A stretch of 64,000 nt of DNA from Diphasiastrum complanatum (taxonomy: Eukaryota > Streptophyta > Lycopodiopsida > Lycopodiales > Lycopodiaceae). The position numbers were made by a program, and so were the translations under genes. The notes under the pieces were generated by a model that was given only the letters and a program-made list of their open reading frames with translations, was not told the origin of the DNA and ran no database searches. Location of the stretch: contig CM055101.1 of NCBI GenBank assembly GCA_029204225.1, forward strand, positions 271,665 through 335,664, read 5' to 3'. Shown here piece after piece: positions 11,060 to 21,600 of this stretch. Numbering within the stretch: position 1 is the first letter of the stretch; each line of letters begins with the position of its first letter.

Positions 11060-11290
11060 CAGTACATTTCAAAGTAGCTTAGATTGATCGTATGCAAAGC
11101 TCAATCTTACTGTACCTTCACCTTTAATAGCATGTGTGCTATTGTTGCCCATGTGAACATATCATTTGGTATTGGAAGGACTATAGGACTCGAAAAAGCC
11201 AATATGGCTACTCATGTGCTGTGTGGCTCCGGAGTTCAGAAACCAGGAGATGTCGTTGGATGTTTCTTGATGGCTAGTCATTAAGGCATC
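11060..11290 (-). pseudogene. Copia A protease fragment, catalytic Asp changed
   Basis: Minus-strand translation gives WFLNSGATQHMSSHIGYFES, the copia protease active-site region, where the expected DSGA is NSGA (Asn codon at 11234-11236). Downstream residues fit the following strand (EGTVRLSF). The same Asn is in the copies at 14789-14791, 27395-27397 and 55285-55287. Enzyme activity would not be expected without the Asp. Confidence 0.75.
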
Positions 11291-11600
11291 ATTATCCGAT
11301 TCTTGAATTGACTGTGATGCTTTTGTACCTGCATTTGCCACTTGTTTCGACTGCCCCTTGTTGTTGTTCTTTTCTTGCAGTATGCGGCAATCTTGGATGT
11401 TGTGTTTGGTTCACTGGGATATGTGCAGAACAATTAATTTTTGTCGGCTAGTTTGACTGTTCTTGACGCTTTGTCGGTTCATGATTTAGCTTTGGTTGCT
11501 TTGGGCCTTTCTTCTTTTGCTGACTTGAGCCTTTGTTGGTGTATAAGGCATGAGAGTCGACACTTGAGGAAACAGAGACTTTGTTCCTTCTCCTCTCTTC

Positions 11601-12080
11601 CTAACACAACATTGTCATGACTCTTGAAAGAGTCAATTCAGGGTGTGTCAAGATGATCATCACCCAGCTGTCGTATGAGCTTGGAAAGCTTGAAAGAACT
11701 GTCATTACTACATCTTGATCATCTATGACAGAACCAAAAGTGGCCATTTGCTTTAGCAGGTTCTTGAACTGGTTGATGTGATTATGTAGGGAATCTTCGT
11801 TGGTCATCTTGAGGGAGAAAATGTTCTTTCTTAGATGTAGCTTGGAAGCTACGTCGTGCACATCGTACAGAGTGCTCAAGATGTCCCAAACTTCCTTGGA
11901 GGCCGGAGCTTCATACACATGGCCGATTTGAGTGTTTGATATATTGAGGATGATCAGCGCAAAGGCTTTGCCATCCTTTAGCTTCCATCGAGAGATTGCA
12001 ACATCGTCAGCTTTGTTTCTTACCTCTGCACCTATAACAATGTCATACAATTCCTTAGCCATTAGCACAGTTCTCATCAT
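11601..12080 (-). pseudogene. Copia A gag, N-terminal capsid part
   Basis: A 159-codon frame includes RWKLKDGKAFALIILNIS, EVWDILSTLYDVHD, KLHLRKNIFSLKM and FKNLLKQMATFG, the helical UBN2/gag core of plant copia elements. The original N-terminus (about 25 residues, MDSQGK in the intact copy at 25539) is out of frame upstream. It ends at an amber codon after TML(C); the sequence beyond (EERRRNKVSGSSSV) continues the same frame, so the stop is internal to the ancestral gag. Confidence 0.8.
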
Positions 12081-12529
12081 AAATTTCTATAGATGGTAAT
12101 TGGCTCTATCAAGCTTGTCCATGATAGGATTGGCTTTCCCTTGAAAATCCAGGTGGATATTAGTCTAAGCGATACTAATAACGATCAGTGACTTGAGAAT
12201 GAAAATAGACTAACTCACTAACTTCACTTCATTCCATTTCAAAGAAATACGCGAGAACAAATGCTCTTTATATAGCCTTGTAGCTGTTCTAAGTATGAAA
12301 TATCCGTCTTAAGTTCCATAACCACTTTTGACAAGGATCATAATAACATATGGACTCTGGGCCGAAATGAAAATCGACCATGGATCGATTTGATCTTCGA
12401 CCTGGTATCGAAATACACTTAATCTATTCTAAGCTCATTCTTTTTTAAACAACAAACAAACTATCATAAGAAATAATTATTTTGCATTATGTAGATCGAA
12501 ATAAGAGGCAACTAGATCATGCCATGTTA

Positions 12530-13135
12530 TCATATGTCCTCATCCTCAGATTGAGCAGGTCCTCCAAATGTAGATGAATTGTTGTAATGTGCTCCTTCCA
12601 AAAATCTATAAAAGTTTGAATATGAAAATTTGGGACTGCGCAAATGAATACAACATCGTTGTTGTAATCTATACAAAAATTTGCACTCGACGTTGAAAAA
12701 AAAATGACCAGTCTCTATTGTTGCATTGATCATCAATTGTTTTTTTGTGGTACATCTTTGCTTGTCGATGTCCCAGCTGCTTCAGTTTGTATGTGAACAA
12801 AGTTATAACATGAATTGAATCAGAAGAATCACTTGATGCAGCGAAACTTTTCTTCTTGAGCATATGTAAAGAGGGTACATCTTTTCATAAGTGACCAGTA
12901 CTCGAGTCTTCCATATAACAATTGCAGATTATATAAGGTTTTGGCTATAAATTTAACCAAATCATCTCTTTTATAAGCGATCCAAATCGTATGTGTCAAA
13001 TGATTCTCACGACTACGAATATATTCTTTCATACCTTCAAAGTATTCACTATATTTATCTTTCCATTTTATGTATATCATCCATAGTAATGGATAATAGA
13101 AATCAACTAGCAGCTCTATTCAACGTTTCTATGAG
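12530..13135 (-). pseudogene. Gypsy-type 3' coding remnant, unidentified domain (copy 1)
   Basis: Minus-strand frames include IYIKWKDKYSEYFEGMKEYI, RENHLTHTIWIAYKRDDLVK and, further on, PKFSYSNFYRFLEGAHYNN. I do not recognise this domain. In the fuller copies at 35958-36820 and 62403-63331 it lies downstream of a peptide typical of the gypsy integrase C-terminal region (SLVYGMYLILPIQFDVPMYR). It could therefore be a 3' extension of a gypsy polyprotein or an additional ORF. It ends at the copia A LTR. Frames are broken by several stops. Confidence 0.5.
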
Positions 13136-13745
13136 TTTTTTTGGATTTGAATGCCCAAACAGAAGTGAGCTTCGCCCAGATCGGTCCTGTCAGGCTCCGA
13201 AGGCAACATCTGTTTAGAAAGCATCTTATTCACTTGGTCTCCCTCTGTACTAAGCTTTACAGCACCCAATTTGGTGTCCTATAGCCAAAGTTATGATCAT
13301 CTGAAGTTTTGCAATTTTGTGAGTAAAATTGGCAAAATTTGAAATTGTTCTGATTGCATGCCAGTCATTTCCCTAATTTGTAGTACTGTGCTTGCATGGA
13401 TTAGTCGCATGTTGATTCTTAGAGTGATTCTAACATGCATGAGACATTTACAATGGATTTGAGTGGTCATACGCATGTGCTCTTACAGTTGGGTTACAAA
13501 TCATTGTTAATGGATGACAAATTCCGTAAAATTGAAGTTTACGTAGTAAAATTCCATAATGACGTTTGTAACTGATGTAGTGTGCTTTGCATGCAAGTTT
13601 GACATTGGGGTAGTCCATTGACTATAGGCACGCTTGAGCCCGAGGCTCGAATTGTCGTATCGGAGGCAGAGGCATCGAAGGTTTTCATGGAACTTTCAAT
13701 TTGCCTTTGAAATCGTCAAACTGATCCTCGATAAAGACTGTATCT

Positions 13746-14237
13746 CTACTGAGTAAAGTTGAATTTCTTCCTCGTCTCCTTCGTAATGTGCGCATAGGTG
13801 ATGCATCCGAACACTCGAAGGTTCTTCATTGAAGCCTTAGATCCTGTCCAAACCTCATGTGGTGTTTTGCCTACGAGGGCCTTAGTCGAACATTTGTTTT
13901 GGACGTAGGCTGCAATGGATACAGCTTCAACCCAGAAGCTCTTCGACAAAGATTCATGTGTCAGCATACATTTGGCTAACTCTACCAGGGTACGATTCTT
14001 CCCCTCGGCTAAGCCATTAGATTGAGGCGAATAAGGAGTGATAAATTGTTGTTCAATGCCTTGGCTCTGGCAGTACTCCTTGAATTTAGTAGAGATGTAC
14101 TCTCCACCATTATTGGACCTCAGGGCTTTGATTTGTCTGCCAATTTCTTTCTCTGCATGCTCCTTGAAGATTCTGAAACAATTGAAAGCTTTTGACTTCT
14201 TCTTGATAAAGTACACCAAGCAATCCGCTAGAAACAT
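13746..14237 (-). pseudogene. Copia A integrase core fragment
   Basis: A 163-codon frame carries YFIKKKSKAFNCFRIFKEHA, LRSNNGGEYISTKF, NGLAEGKNRTLVELAKCML, SFWVEAVSIAAYVQNK, and TPHEVWTGSKASMKNLRVFG. These are the ordered motifs of a copia integrase core and its C-terminal tail. The second catalytic residue, normally Asp in LRSDNGGEY, is Asn (codon at 14112-14114). The Glu is kept. The same Asn appears at 54628-54630. The preceding N-terminal part is in other frames. Confidence 0.85.
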
Positions 14238-14272
14238 GTTGATGGCTTGATCTAAATGGTTTCATGGCCAGT

Positions 14273-14600
14273 TTACAGACTAGACAAAGTAGATAATTTG
14301 ACTTTCCTATCTGGATAGTCGAGATCAACAACAATAGATTGTTTAGACATTTGTTGTACAAAAGAATAATTTAGGTGACAAAGTCTATAATGCCAAAGTA
14401 AACTGTTATTTCTTTGAATAGAAGTACTAAGAGCCTGACTAGAGGTAGAACAACAATGACTTAATCTATCCAATTATCCATGTCTCTTTCCGAGTGCTAG
14501 GATCCTGTCATTCCTATCAACTACTTTACACTCATCGGATTCAAATTCTACTTTATGTCCTAGATCTGTAATTATGCTAGCAAAGAGTGAATTTGTAGAT
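14273..14600 (-). pseudogene. Copia A GAG-pre-integrase fragment
   Basis: Contains LLWHYRLCHLNYSFVQQMSK, the zinc-binding H..H pre-integrase motif of copia elements, directly upstream of the integrase core and downstream of the protease fragment. The frame is broken before the integrase. A homologous piece at 54802-55086 extends further upstream (ITDLGHKVEFESDECKV, RILPLEKRHGYLYRL). Confidence 0.75.
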
Positions 14601-15160
14601 AGATTCGGTACATGTAGTACATTTCAAAGTAGCTTAGATTGATCGTTCGCAAAGCTCAATCTTACTGTACCTTCACCTTTGATAGCATGTATGCTATTGT
14701 TGCCCATGTGAACATATCATTTGGTATTGCAAGGCGTATAGGACTCGAAATAGCCAATATGGCTACTCATGTGCTGTGTGGCTCCGGAGTTCAGAAACCA
14801 GGAGCTGTCGTTGGATGTATTTTGATGGCTAGTCATTAAGGCATCATTATCAGATTCTTGAATCGACTCTAGTGCTTCTGTACCTGCATTTGCCACTTGT
14901 TTCGACTGCCCCTTGGAGTATTCTTTTCTTGCAGTATGCGGCAATCTTGGATGTTGTGGTTGGTTCACCGGAATATGTGCAAAATAGCTCATTCTTTGTC
15001 GGCTAGTTTGACTGCTCTTGATGTTGTGTCGATTCATGATTTAGCTTTGGTTTCTTTGGGCCTTTCTTCTTTTGTTGAGTTCAGCCTTTGTTGGTGTATA
15101 AGGCATGAGAGTCGACACTTGAGGAAGCAGAGACTTTGTTCCTTCTGCTCTCTTCCTAAA
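14600..15160 (-). pseudogene. Copia A protease and gag linker (copy 2)
   Basis: The minus ORF at 14717-15037 includes a basic linker (MNRHNIKSSQTSRQRMSYFA), an Asp/Glu-rich stretch and WFLNSGATQHMSS with the Asp-to-Asn change. The region is homologous to 11060-11600, 27050-27560 and 55090-55640. No CCHC knuckle is visible in any copy of this linker. Confidence 0.65.
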
Positions 15161-15524
15161 ACAACATTGTCATGACTCTTGAAAGAGTCAATTTTGGGTG
15201 TGTCAAGATGATCATCACCCAGCTGTCGTATGAGCTTGGAAAGCTTGAAAGAACTGTCATTACTACATCTTGATCATCTATGACAGAACCAAAAGTGGCC
15301 ATTTGCTTTAGCAGGTTCTTGAACTGGTTGATGTGATTATGTAGGGAATCTTCGTTGGTCATCTTGAGGGAGAAAATGTTCTTTCTTAGATGTAGCTTGG
15401 AAGCTACGTCGTGCACATCGTACAGAGTGCTCAAGATGCCCCAGACTTCCTTGGAGATCTGAGCTTCATACACATGGCCGATTTGAGTTTATGATATATT
15501 GAGGATGATCAGCGCAAAGACTTA
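15156..15524 (-). pseudogene. Copia A gag fragment (copy 2), cut by copia B
   Basis: Carries EVWGILSTLYDVHDVASKLH through LTLSRVMTMLF, ending at the same internal amber codon seen at 11601 and 27029. The N-terminal part of this gag was displaced by insertion of copia B at 15530. Its counterpart, with matching target duplication, flanks the right ends of copia B copies 2 and 3 (35500, 61967). Confidence 0.75.
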
Positions 15525-15529
15525 GAATT

Positions 15530-15793
15530 TGCTTTGTACAGGAACACAGACCATGCTACACAGTAACACAGACAGAAAACACTCTCCACAGCAAGCTCAC
15601 ATAGCAACTGCATTTCTCAAAATAAAATCACAATGTACATATAGTTGTTCACTCAGGCAACCCATACATGACCCAGGTTGTCGTTGGCGGGATGCGTGTC
15701 CCGTCGACTTGCCTCGTGGCGAGGCCAACTGATCCTTATCCACTGATAGGACCCACAGTACAATAACATAGTGCTTCTACTTTAATTCTAACT
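15530..15793 (-). repeat. Copia B 3' LTR with non-TG..CA ends
   Basis: Length 264 bp. On the coding (minus) strand it starts AGTTAGAATT and ends AATTCTAAGT, near-perfect inverted ends but not TG..CA. Borders are fixed by the adjoining polypurine tract (ACTTTAAGGGAGAG, 15794-15807) and by the CAAAG at 15525-15529, which is also found beside the 5' LTRs at 35495-35499 and 61962-61966. Confidence 0.8.
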
Positions 15794-15847
15794 CTCTCCC
15801 TTAAAGTAGAGTCTACTTTTTATACAGTCATATAGATAGCTTTAACG

Positions 15848-16500
15848 TCAACAAACTTTACGTACAAAAATCTTTGATCTAAGCTTATCAAACTTTTCTC
15901 CAGTAAGTGGCCAAATGAAAATATCAGCTAGTTGTTCTTTTGTGCTACAATGAACAACATGAATTTCACGACTCAGCAGCCTCTCACGTATAAAGTGATA
16001 CTGAATCTGAATGTGTTTAGTTCTCGCATGGAACATTGGATTCTTTGCTAGCTGAATGCCACTCTGACTGTCGCTATGTAAAGTCGTGGGATTTTTCTGT
16101 TTCATGCCAATTTCTTCCAAGATTTGTCTCAACCATATAGCTTTCTTTGTTGCACTACACATTGCCTTATACTCTGCTTCTGTGGTGGAAAGAGCAATTG
16201 TACTTTGGCTTCTTACTAGACCAGGAAAAGCAACTACCACAAAACTGGAATACATACCCTGTGGTGGATCTACAATCATCATAGTCACCTCCCCAATCCG
16301 CATCCACATAGCCACACAACTCAGGTAAACCATCATGCTTCTTGTAAATCAAGCCATGCTCTGAAGTGCCTTTCACATAACGCAAAATGCGTTTAGCTGC
16401 CTTCCAATGCGTTTCGATAGGTGCTGCCATAAGCTGACTTACAATGCCAACATCATAGGGAAAGTCATCTATGTCGCGGCTCTCCAACAATCTCTCAAAC
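15848..16500 (-). pseudogene. Copia B RT tail and RNase H
   Basis: The upstream frame reads SQLMAAPIETHWKAAKRILR, then CGYVDADWGGDYDDCRSTTG. After a frame break it continues with STIALSTTEAEYKAM, LHSDSQSGIQLAKNP and RTKHIQIQYHFIRE, ending at a stop at 15848. These are the conserved motifs of copia RNase H (D, E, D residues visible) and the end of reverse transcriptase. The core with YVDD is missing, deleted between DIDDFP and YDVGIVSQLM near 16460. Confidence 0.9.
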
Positions 16501-17438
16501 CACTTAGGGACCTTCTTGTCAGGTGATCGGCTTCCTGGTGAAAATGTATCCCACAGTACATCCTTCTCTTTGCGTTTGTCACCTGAAACTTCAATCCTTC
16601 TTGCACCAAAAGGTTTGTCCCTTCCTCTCCAACCTGTCTCTTGAGGTTGAGTAGTAGTATCTTGAGATGTATCCTCGTGTTCATCACTCGGAAGGTCAAT
16701 AAATGGATCATCATCAGGTGGTATCCTCACTATACCATCTTTCCCAGTGGATGTGTCTATCTTCTCAGCATCCTCATCTTCATACATCTTGGATTCATCA
16801 AAGATAACATCACAGCTTATATGGATTTTGTTTTCCACTGGATCAAAACATCTATAGCCCTTCACACCATCATCATATCCTAGGAATATGCACTTGATAG
16901 CTTTTACATCAAGTTTACATCTCTCTTCCTTAGGAATGTGTACAAAGGCCTTACATCCAAAGATTTGCAAGTGGTTCACCTTTGGCTTCTTCTTCATGAA
17001 TGCTTCCTCAGGTGTTATCTTTGGTATGGCAATGGTTGGACTTCTATTTTGAAGATAGACTACCGTGCTACATGCTTCTGACCAAAAATCTTTTGGTAGT
17101 TTCATCTCAGCTAGCATAGATCTAGCACTTTCCACAATCGTACGATTCTTGCGCTCAGGTACACCATTGAGAGCAGGAGTATGAGCTTGCATAAATTGTC
17201 TTTTAATCCCACATTAATCACAAAGATCATTGAAGTCATTACACTTATACTCACCTCCACTATATGATCTTAGGACTTTGATCTTCCTACCTGTCTGATT
17301 TTTGACCAATGCTTTGAAGCTCTTGAAGTTATCAAATGCATCTGATTTCTTCTTCAAGAAGTAGATCCACGTCTTACGTGACATATCATCAATAAAGGTC
17401 ATGAAATATAAGGCTTTACCTAAGGACACGGTCCTCAT
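16460..17438 (-). pseudogene. Copia B integrase (copy 1)
   Basis: From 17438 downward: FMTFIDDMSRKTWIYFL (first Asp), IKVLRSYSGGEYKC where the second catalytic Asp is Tyr, a TAA stop at 17214-17216 in place of the CAA seen in copy 3, then NGVPERKNRTIVESARSM (Glu), DFWSEACSTVVYLQNRSP, HLQIFGCKAFVHIP and CIFLGYDDGVKGYRCFDP. An acidic linker rich in Asp and Thr follows to FERLLESRDIDDFP, where reverse transcriptase has been deleted. The frame otherwise stays open for 341 codons. Confidence 0.88.
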
Positions 17439-17513
17439 AGGCCCGCATAAATATGTGTGGATTAAATCCAGGATGTTCTTTGCTCTTGCAACACCCCCTT
17501 TATTGAACTTCTC

Positions 17514-18103
17514 TCAATGCTGCTTCCCATATACACAGGATGCGCACATCGATTTCAAGTGATCTCCAATGGTAGGCAGTCCTGTTACCATCTCCAATTT
17601 TCTCATTAAGCTAAGGCTTCCCAAGTTCAAGTGACCAAGCCTCTTATGCCACAACTTAGTTTGTGATGGAATGGAAGATACAAGTCCGTGTTGCCCCTTA
17701 ATTGTAAATTGGGCTCTCTTACTCCATCCGCAATAACTTTGAACTTTTGGTTCACATCCTTCATAAAGCAACGATCATGGGCGAATTCTACTTTCAACTT
17801 TTGATGAGTAATGACTCCAACAGAAAGTAGATTTTTCTTCAAACCTGGTACGTAAAGTACCTCCCTGATCATCTTGCTTTTGCCATAAATGGTGCCTATC
17901 CCCTAAATCTTGCACACACCACCATTATCCAACACCTTCAAACTACTGAACCAATTCTCGTTACTTGTCATGTGTCTTGTGGCTCCCAAGTCAATATACC
18001 ATGCTTGATCATCTTGATTAGATGACAATGCAAATATGAAGATGCTAGAGTCTTCAATCTCACCCTCATCGACAAGGTTCATTAGAGGAGTTCTAAATCC
18101 CAA
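17514..18103 (-). pseudogene. Copia B protease and GAG-pre-integrase (copy 1)
   Basis: Protease shows AWYIDLGATRHMTSNENWF; the family usually has D-S/T-G-A, and here Leu stands in the second position, as also in copy 3. Next come MIREVLYVPGLKKNLLSVG and then LWHKRLGHLNLGSLSLMRKL with CASCVYGKQH, the pre-integrase zinc motif. A frame change at 17627-17770 and a TGA after KQH (near 17512) break it. Part of the protease present in copy 3 (VSQANGEVCTVSIQLPDG) is deleted here. Confidence 0.85.
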
Positions 18104-18459
18104 AAAGACCCTTTGTAAATATTATTTTTATATTTTTTCTCAAATTTTTCTTACACATGGACCAATCAAAACACTCAAATTTGAAATCCACGTAACGTAA
18201 CTTTTTGAGTCCACATTTTGATTCCATACTAAAAATGGCATAGCTTTTTAGTGGTAAGTCCGAATTTAGCAGAGTTTGGTGGATTAGAAGGTGCTCAACA
18301 AGGGATTTCCAATAATATGTTAGATTGCATACTTCTGAGCTACGATTAAAAAGTTATGGCAAGTCAAAAGTATTAGTGTTATAATATTTTAATACTAAAA
18401 AAGGCATCTTGCACGAATTCTTAAAGGGTCTTTTTGGAACTCAAAACTCCTCTAATGAC
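18079..18459. mobile_element. MITE-like foldback between gag and protease of copia B
   Basis: Both ends carry CATTAGAGGAGTT followed by CCAAAAAGACCCTTT in inverted orientation, with a few mismatches between. The inner 300 bases are AT-rich and non-coding. The same insert lies at the same site in copia B copy 3 (59333-59700), and the right arm alone starts copy 2 (33030-33105). The outer 13 bases may belong to the copia gene on one side, in which case the true terminal repeat is only CCAAAAAGACCCTTT. No convincing target duplication is visible. It could also be a degenerate spacer. Confidence 0.5.
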
Positions 18460-19301
18460 CTGCTTGTTTTGGTTTCCCCTTGACTTGTTCCGCCAGGAAT
18501 TTGGGACATTCACTCTTCCAATGGCCCTTTTTACCACAATGGAAGCACTTGTCTTTCTTCTTAGTTTTACTGGAAGATCTCTCGTCCTCTTGAGACTTGG
18601 CAAATTGCTGCTTAGACTTCTTCTTGCCCTTGCCCTTGCCATGTTTTTGGCATGTCGCAAGTGCCTGATCATCAGTATTTTGATGTCTAGCTTTCACCAT
18701 TTCTCGCCGTTGCTCTTCCTGCATCAAGATTTCTGTGAGCTCGTCAAAGGTTGGCAATCTTTCTCTTGATGCTATTCCGCTCACAAACATCTGATAGGGT
18801 TCTGCAATGCCGCACAATGCATTGTGCACCAGCTCCACATCACGTATGCACTCACCAATAGAATGCAGTTCATCTCTCATTGTCTTGATTCTGGTCATGT
18901 ACGTCTGAATGTGCTCTCCTTGCTCCATGCGAGCACTATTCAACTTTGACTTCAAAAACATGATTCTTGACAAATTTGATGTCTCGAATGCTCCTTTAGC
19001 ACATCCCATGTCTGTCTGGGTGTAACACTATCACAAATGTGGGTAATGATGTGATCCTTCACTGACAAGTTACTGAAGGTCAAAGCTTTCCTCATCTTTT
19101 TGTCGAACACTTTGATATCCGCTTCATTTGGCGGCCTTCTCTCATCACCTGTGATGACTTCCCACACGTCTTTCTCCATCAATATGTTTTCATTTTGAAT
19201 TTCCACACTGCATAGTTGGAAATCCCGTCCAATTTGCTACTTTCACTCAAAATGGACTCTCCCATGTTTGCCATCGCAAAACTGCTTGAAACTTCTACCA
19301 T
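18452..19301 (-). pseudogene. Copia B gag (copy 1)
   Basis: The start at 19301 gives a peptide beginning MVEVSSSFAMANMGES. Then come KLDGISNY, DVWEVITGDERRPPNE, the helical core (FLKSKLNSARMEQGEHIQTY, RDVELVHNALCGIAEPY, FDELTEILMQEEQRREM), a Lys-rich linker, and a complete CCHC knuckle (CFHCGKKGHWKSEC). One-base deletions break the frame near 19200 and near 18990 (EHSRHQ instead of EQFETSN). The second break is shared with copy 2 but not copy 3. Confidence 0.88.
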
Positions 19302-19680
19302 AGGCTAAAAACAGTATGTCGAGGCCAACAGTGATGTCAAAAGTTGAAAATAATGACCTGCACTTTTTCTCTCAGTAGACCACTCCCCGCTTTTCCACCA
19401 ATTTGAAAGCCAAATCGGCGTCGCCTTCCGAAATGCACTCAATCGTCAACTCCCAACAACGTGCCCAGTAGAATGGTGAAATCACTTATGGCGTACTCTG
19501 AACACTTTCTCCGCTGCAATCACTCTGTTTTGTTGTACCGTACTTGTAGGTACAGTCCGGGTGCCCTTCGTTTGGAAGTTATAGCCTTTCGTTTGGGTCA
19601 AAATGGGCAAAGGGCCCAAAAATAGGGACTTTTCTAGTTTGTGAACTATTTCTTCACCTTGAAGAAGCTTCACTCTTCAC

Positions 19681-20055
19681 CAAACTTTCAGAATGAGGAC
19701 TATACAACACCAATATTCCATGGCTTGAGTGACTATTTTAAGAACCCGATATGCGAACCATTTCAGTTTGATTTGGGAGCTTCAGTGAATGATTTTATTT
19801 TTGACAACAATCTCATGGAGTATGAGGTATTCAACATGGATACTACTAGCAATGAAGAGATTTCATTATTCCATAGAAATCCAACTCATATCAATACTCG
19901 GATTCTTGTTCAATGCCTCATGGATCCATTTCACAAGAGCTTAAAGTGGCTTCTATTGGAGACTCTTATTCCTATGGATTCTCTTCAACTCAATGGCCAA
20001 TATCTAATTCACGTGCATATTCAGAATGTATTAACAAGAATAATGATTGTAAATA
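19681..20055 (+). pseudogene. Unidentified host-like gene fragment (copy 2)
   Basis: Begins in the shared ACTTTCAGAATGAGG and carries the same peptide as copy 1 (DLGASVNDFIFDNNLMEYEV, then ISLFHRNPTH), followed by frame-shifted sequence. It is fused upstream to the leader of copia B at about 19680 and downstream to the gypsy A LTR at 20056, the same LTR border as in copy 1. Function unknown. Confidence 0.5.
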
Positions 20056-20514
20056 TGTTACAACTCCCTAGGATCATCGACTGCCTTAAATGTTCCGCAC
20101 ACCCCATACTAGTGACGATGCACCGTAACTGCCCATCCATAGGGTCACAACCGACGACACCCCCATGCACTGGAGCAATCGCCATAATCATGCCCGTTCA
20201 AGCCTCCTACGATAACTGGCATCCGATACCCACTCGGCTCTCCCTAGCACACATCTCCTAGCCTAAAGATACATCCTGGCTCATGCACGTGCTCTCCATC
20301 CACCAACTCCCGGGTAGACTGAGTGAATGGAAAGAGAGAAACCCCACCACTATATAGGCATAGCACAGTGGGTCCCTTCAAGCACGGTCTTGCCGGCGAC
20401 ATGTGACCACCTAGGATGCTGATGCGTGGCACCCAAACATGTTGGAAACTCCAGTCTTGCATCATGCCCCTTGCGAGGCCGTCACTGAAGGGCGTACCGT
20501 TATGGTATATAACA
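20056..20514 (-). repeat. Gypsy A 3' LTR (copy 2), uninterrupted
   Basis: On the minus strand it runs TGTTATATACC to GTTGTAACA, 459 bp. A TATA-like CTATATA is near 20351. A C-rich plus-strand run at 20517-20528 is the polypurine tract on the coding strand. It serves as the reference for the interrupted LTR at 6286-7033. Confidence 0.75.
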
Positions 20515-20529
20515 TCTCCCCCCCCACCC

Positions 20530-21600
20530 ATAAAAACTTCCTTCTTTGGGAAAAAACCAGGGAATCTAAGTCTTAAATCATCCTCCTTCTCCCAGGTGTC
20601 CTCATCATCTAACTTAACTTTCCAAGGAATCAGATGTTTAGAAATCAAACGATTTCTCAGTTGATGTCGTCAAGTATCCACGATCCTTTCCGGTTCATGG
20701 GGTATAAAAGCAGTCAAATCCTCCAATTGAATTAGATCATCTGTGGTATTAGGTCATCTTTCCCACCAAGTCGTTCCTTTAAATGACTAACATGGAATAC
20801 AGGATGAACCTTATTTCCAACAGGGAGTTCTAGTCTATAAGCAGCCCTACCAATCTTGTTAAGAACTTTGAAAAGACCGCTAAAACGTGGAGATAACTTT
20901 GGACATTTTCCCATTCGAAGTGTCTTAGAGTCCTTGGGGATTCTAAGGTACACCCACTCACCGAGAAGTTGACAGTGAACTTGGAATCCTGTTCATTAAC
21001 GATATCGTTAAGCAAACCATACAAACGGAACACCTTTTCATGAAGAGTTGAGCAAGTTCAAAAGCTTTGATAGTAGTTTTTGTTGGAATCAACTGCGCCA
21101 TTTTGGTTAGCCTATCAACTACTACCCAAATAGCATCGTGACCCTTCTCTGACTTGGAAAGTCTGACCACAAAATCCATGGAAATACTTTCCCATTTCTT
21201 GCTAGAAATTTCCAATGGATGAAATAGACCAGCTGCTTTGAGTCTTTCCGCTTTATTTACTTGGCATTGTTCACATTTTTGAACATATGCCTCAACATGA
21301 CCTTTTATGTTTGGCCAATAGAATTTTCTCTTAAAAAGGTCAAGTGTCCTCTGTATACCAGGTAGGGTGTCTCGTGTTGGGGCAAACCAGTTAGCAAACC
21401 AGTTCTAATGACATAATCATCAAGTATCTTCTCTTCACAAGATTTCATGGAATCCTGCTTTCCTAGATTTTCTCTCAAAATAGAGCTTCCTGCCAGGACA
21501 TCTTGCCAAATACGACCAGAAAAATCACCGGTCCGACAAAGATCTCGTAGAGAAAGATACAACTCGGATTCGAACTCATCAAAGCATAACTGATAAGCTT
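20530..21600 (-). pseudogene. Gypsy A integrase region (copy 2), rearranged
   Basis: Contains the same peptides as copy 1: YLSLRDLCRTG, SKKWESISMDFVVRL, TKMAQLIPTK, GLLNDIVNEQDSKFTVNF and HPVFHVSHLKERLG. The segment holding TERVNQ is deleted, joining the core (near 20960) directly to the C-terminal part. The H2C2 frameshift near 21340-21370 matches the other copies. Upstream DNA 21600-23262 is the inverted equivalent of 3058-4745. Confidence 0.82.

Larger units (their letters stand above)
10742..12510 (-). mobile_element. Copia A internally deleted element (copy 1)
   Basis: In minus orientation it reads 5' LTR (about 12190-12510), gag (11601-12080), gag C-terminal linker, protease piece (11060-11290), a short C-terminal reverse-transcriptase scrap (10900-11050), then a truncated 3' LTR with TATATAAA near 10830. 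Integrase and most of reverse transcriptase are missing. The protease-to-RT junction is identical in the plus-strand copy at 26117-27890, so the deletion predates the duplication. This makes it a non-autonomous derivative or a duplicated fossil. Confidence 0.7.
13137..15529 (-). mobile_element. Copia A remnant with pol (copy 2)
   Basis: The order in minus orientation is gag C-terminal half (15156-15524), linker, protease (14600-14840), GAG-pre-integrase (14250-14600), integrase (13650-14240), a non-coding repeat (13266-13620), and a reverse-transcriptase scrap (13137-13265, NKMLSKQMLP and HFCLGIQI). The same order and orientation recur at 53352-55900. The catalytic YVDD part of reverse transcriptase is absent. 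The right edge is cut by copia B at 15530, with target duplication CAAAG. Confidence 0.75.
15530..19680 (-). mobile_element. Copia B (copy 1), 3'-complete, RT core deleted
   Basis: Minus order is 5' leader (19302-19680, truncated), gag, a foldback insert, protease, GAG-pre-integrase, integrase, a deletion of the reverse-transcriptase core, RT tail and RNase H, polypurine tract, and 3' LTR. The 5' LTR and primer site are missing because the element is joined to the gene fragment at about 19681. It has two in-frame stops in the integrase region and frameshifts in gag. Confidence 0.85.

Noticed and set aside
18434-18769. Leu/Phe-rich plus-strand ORFs, also at 33166 and 59677
   Set aside because: They are antisense shadows of the Lys-rich end of copia B gag; repetition simply follows the gag copies.
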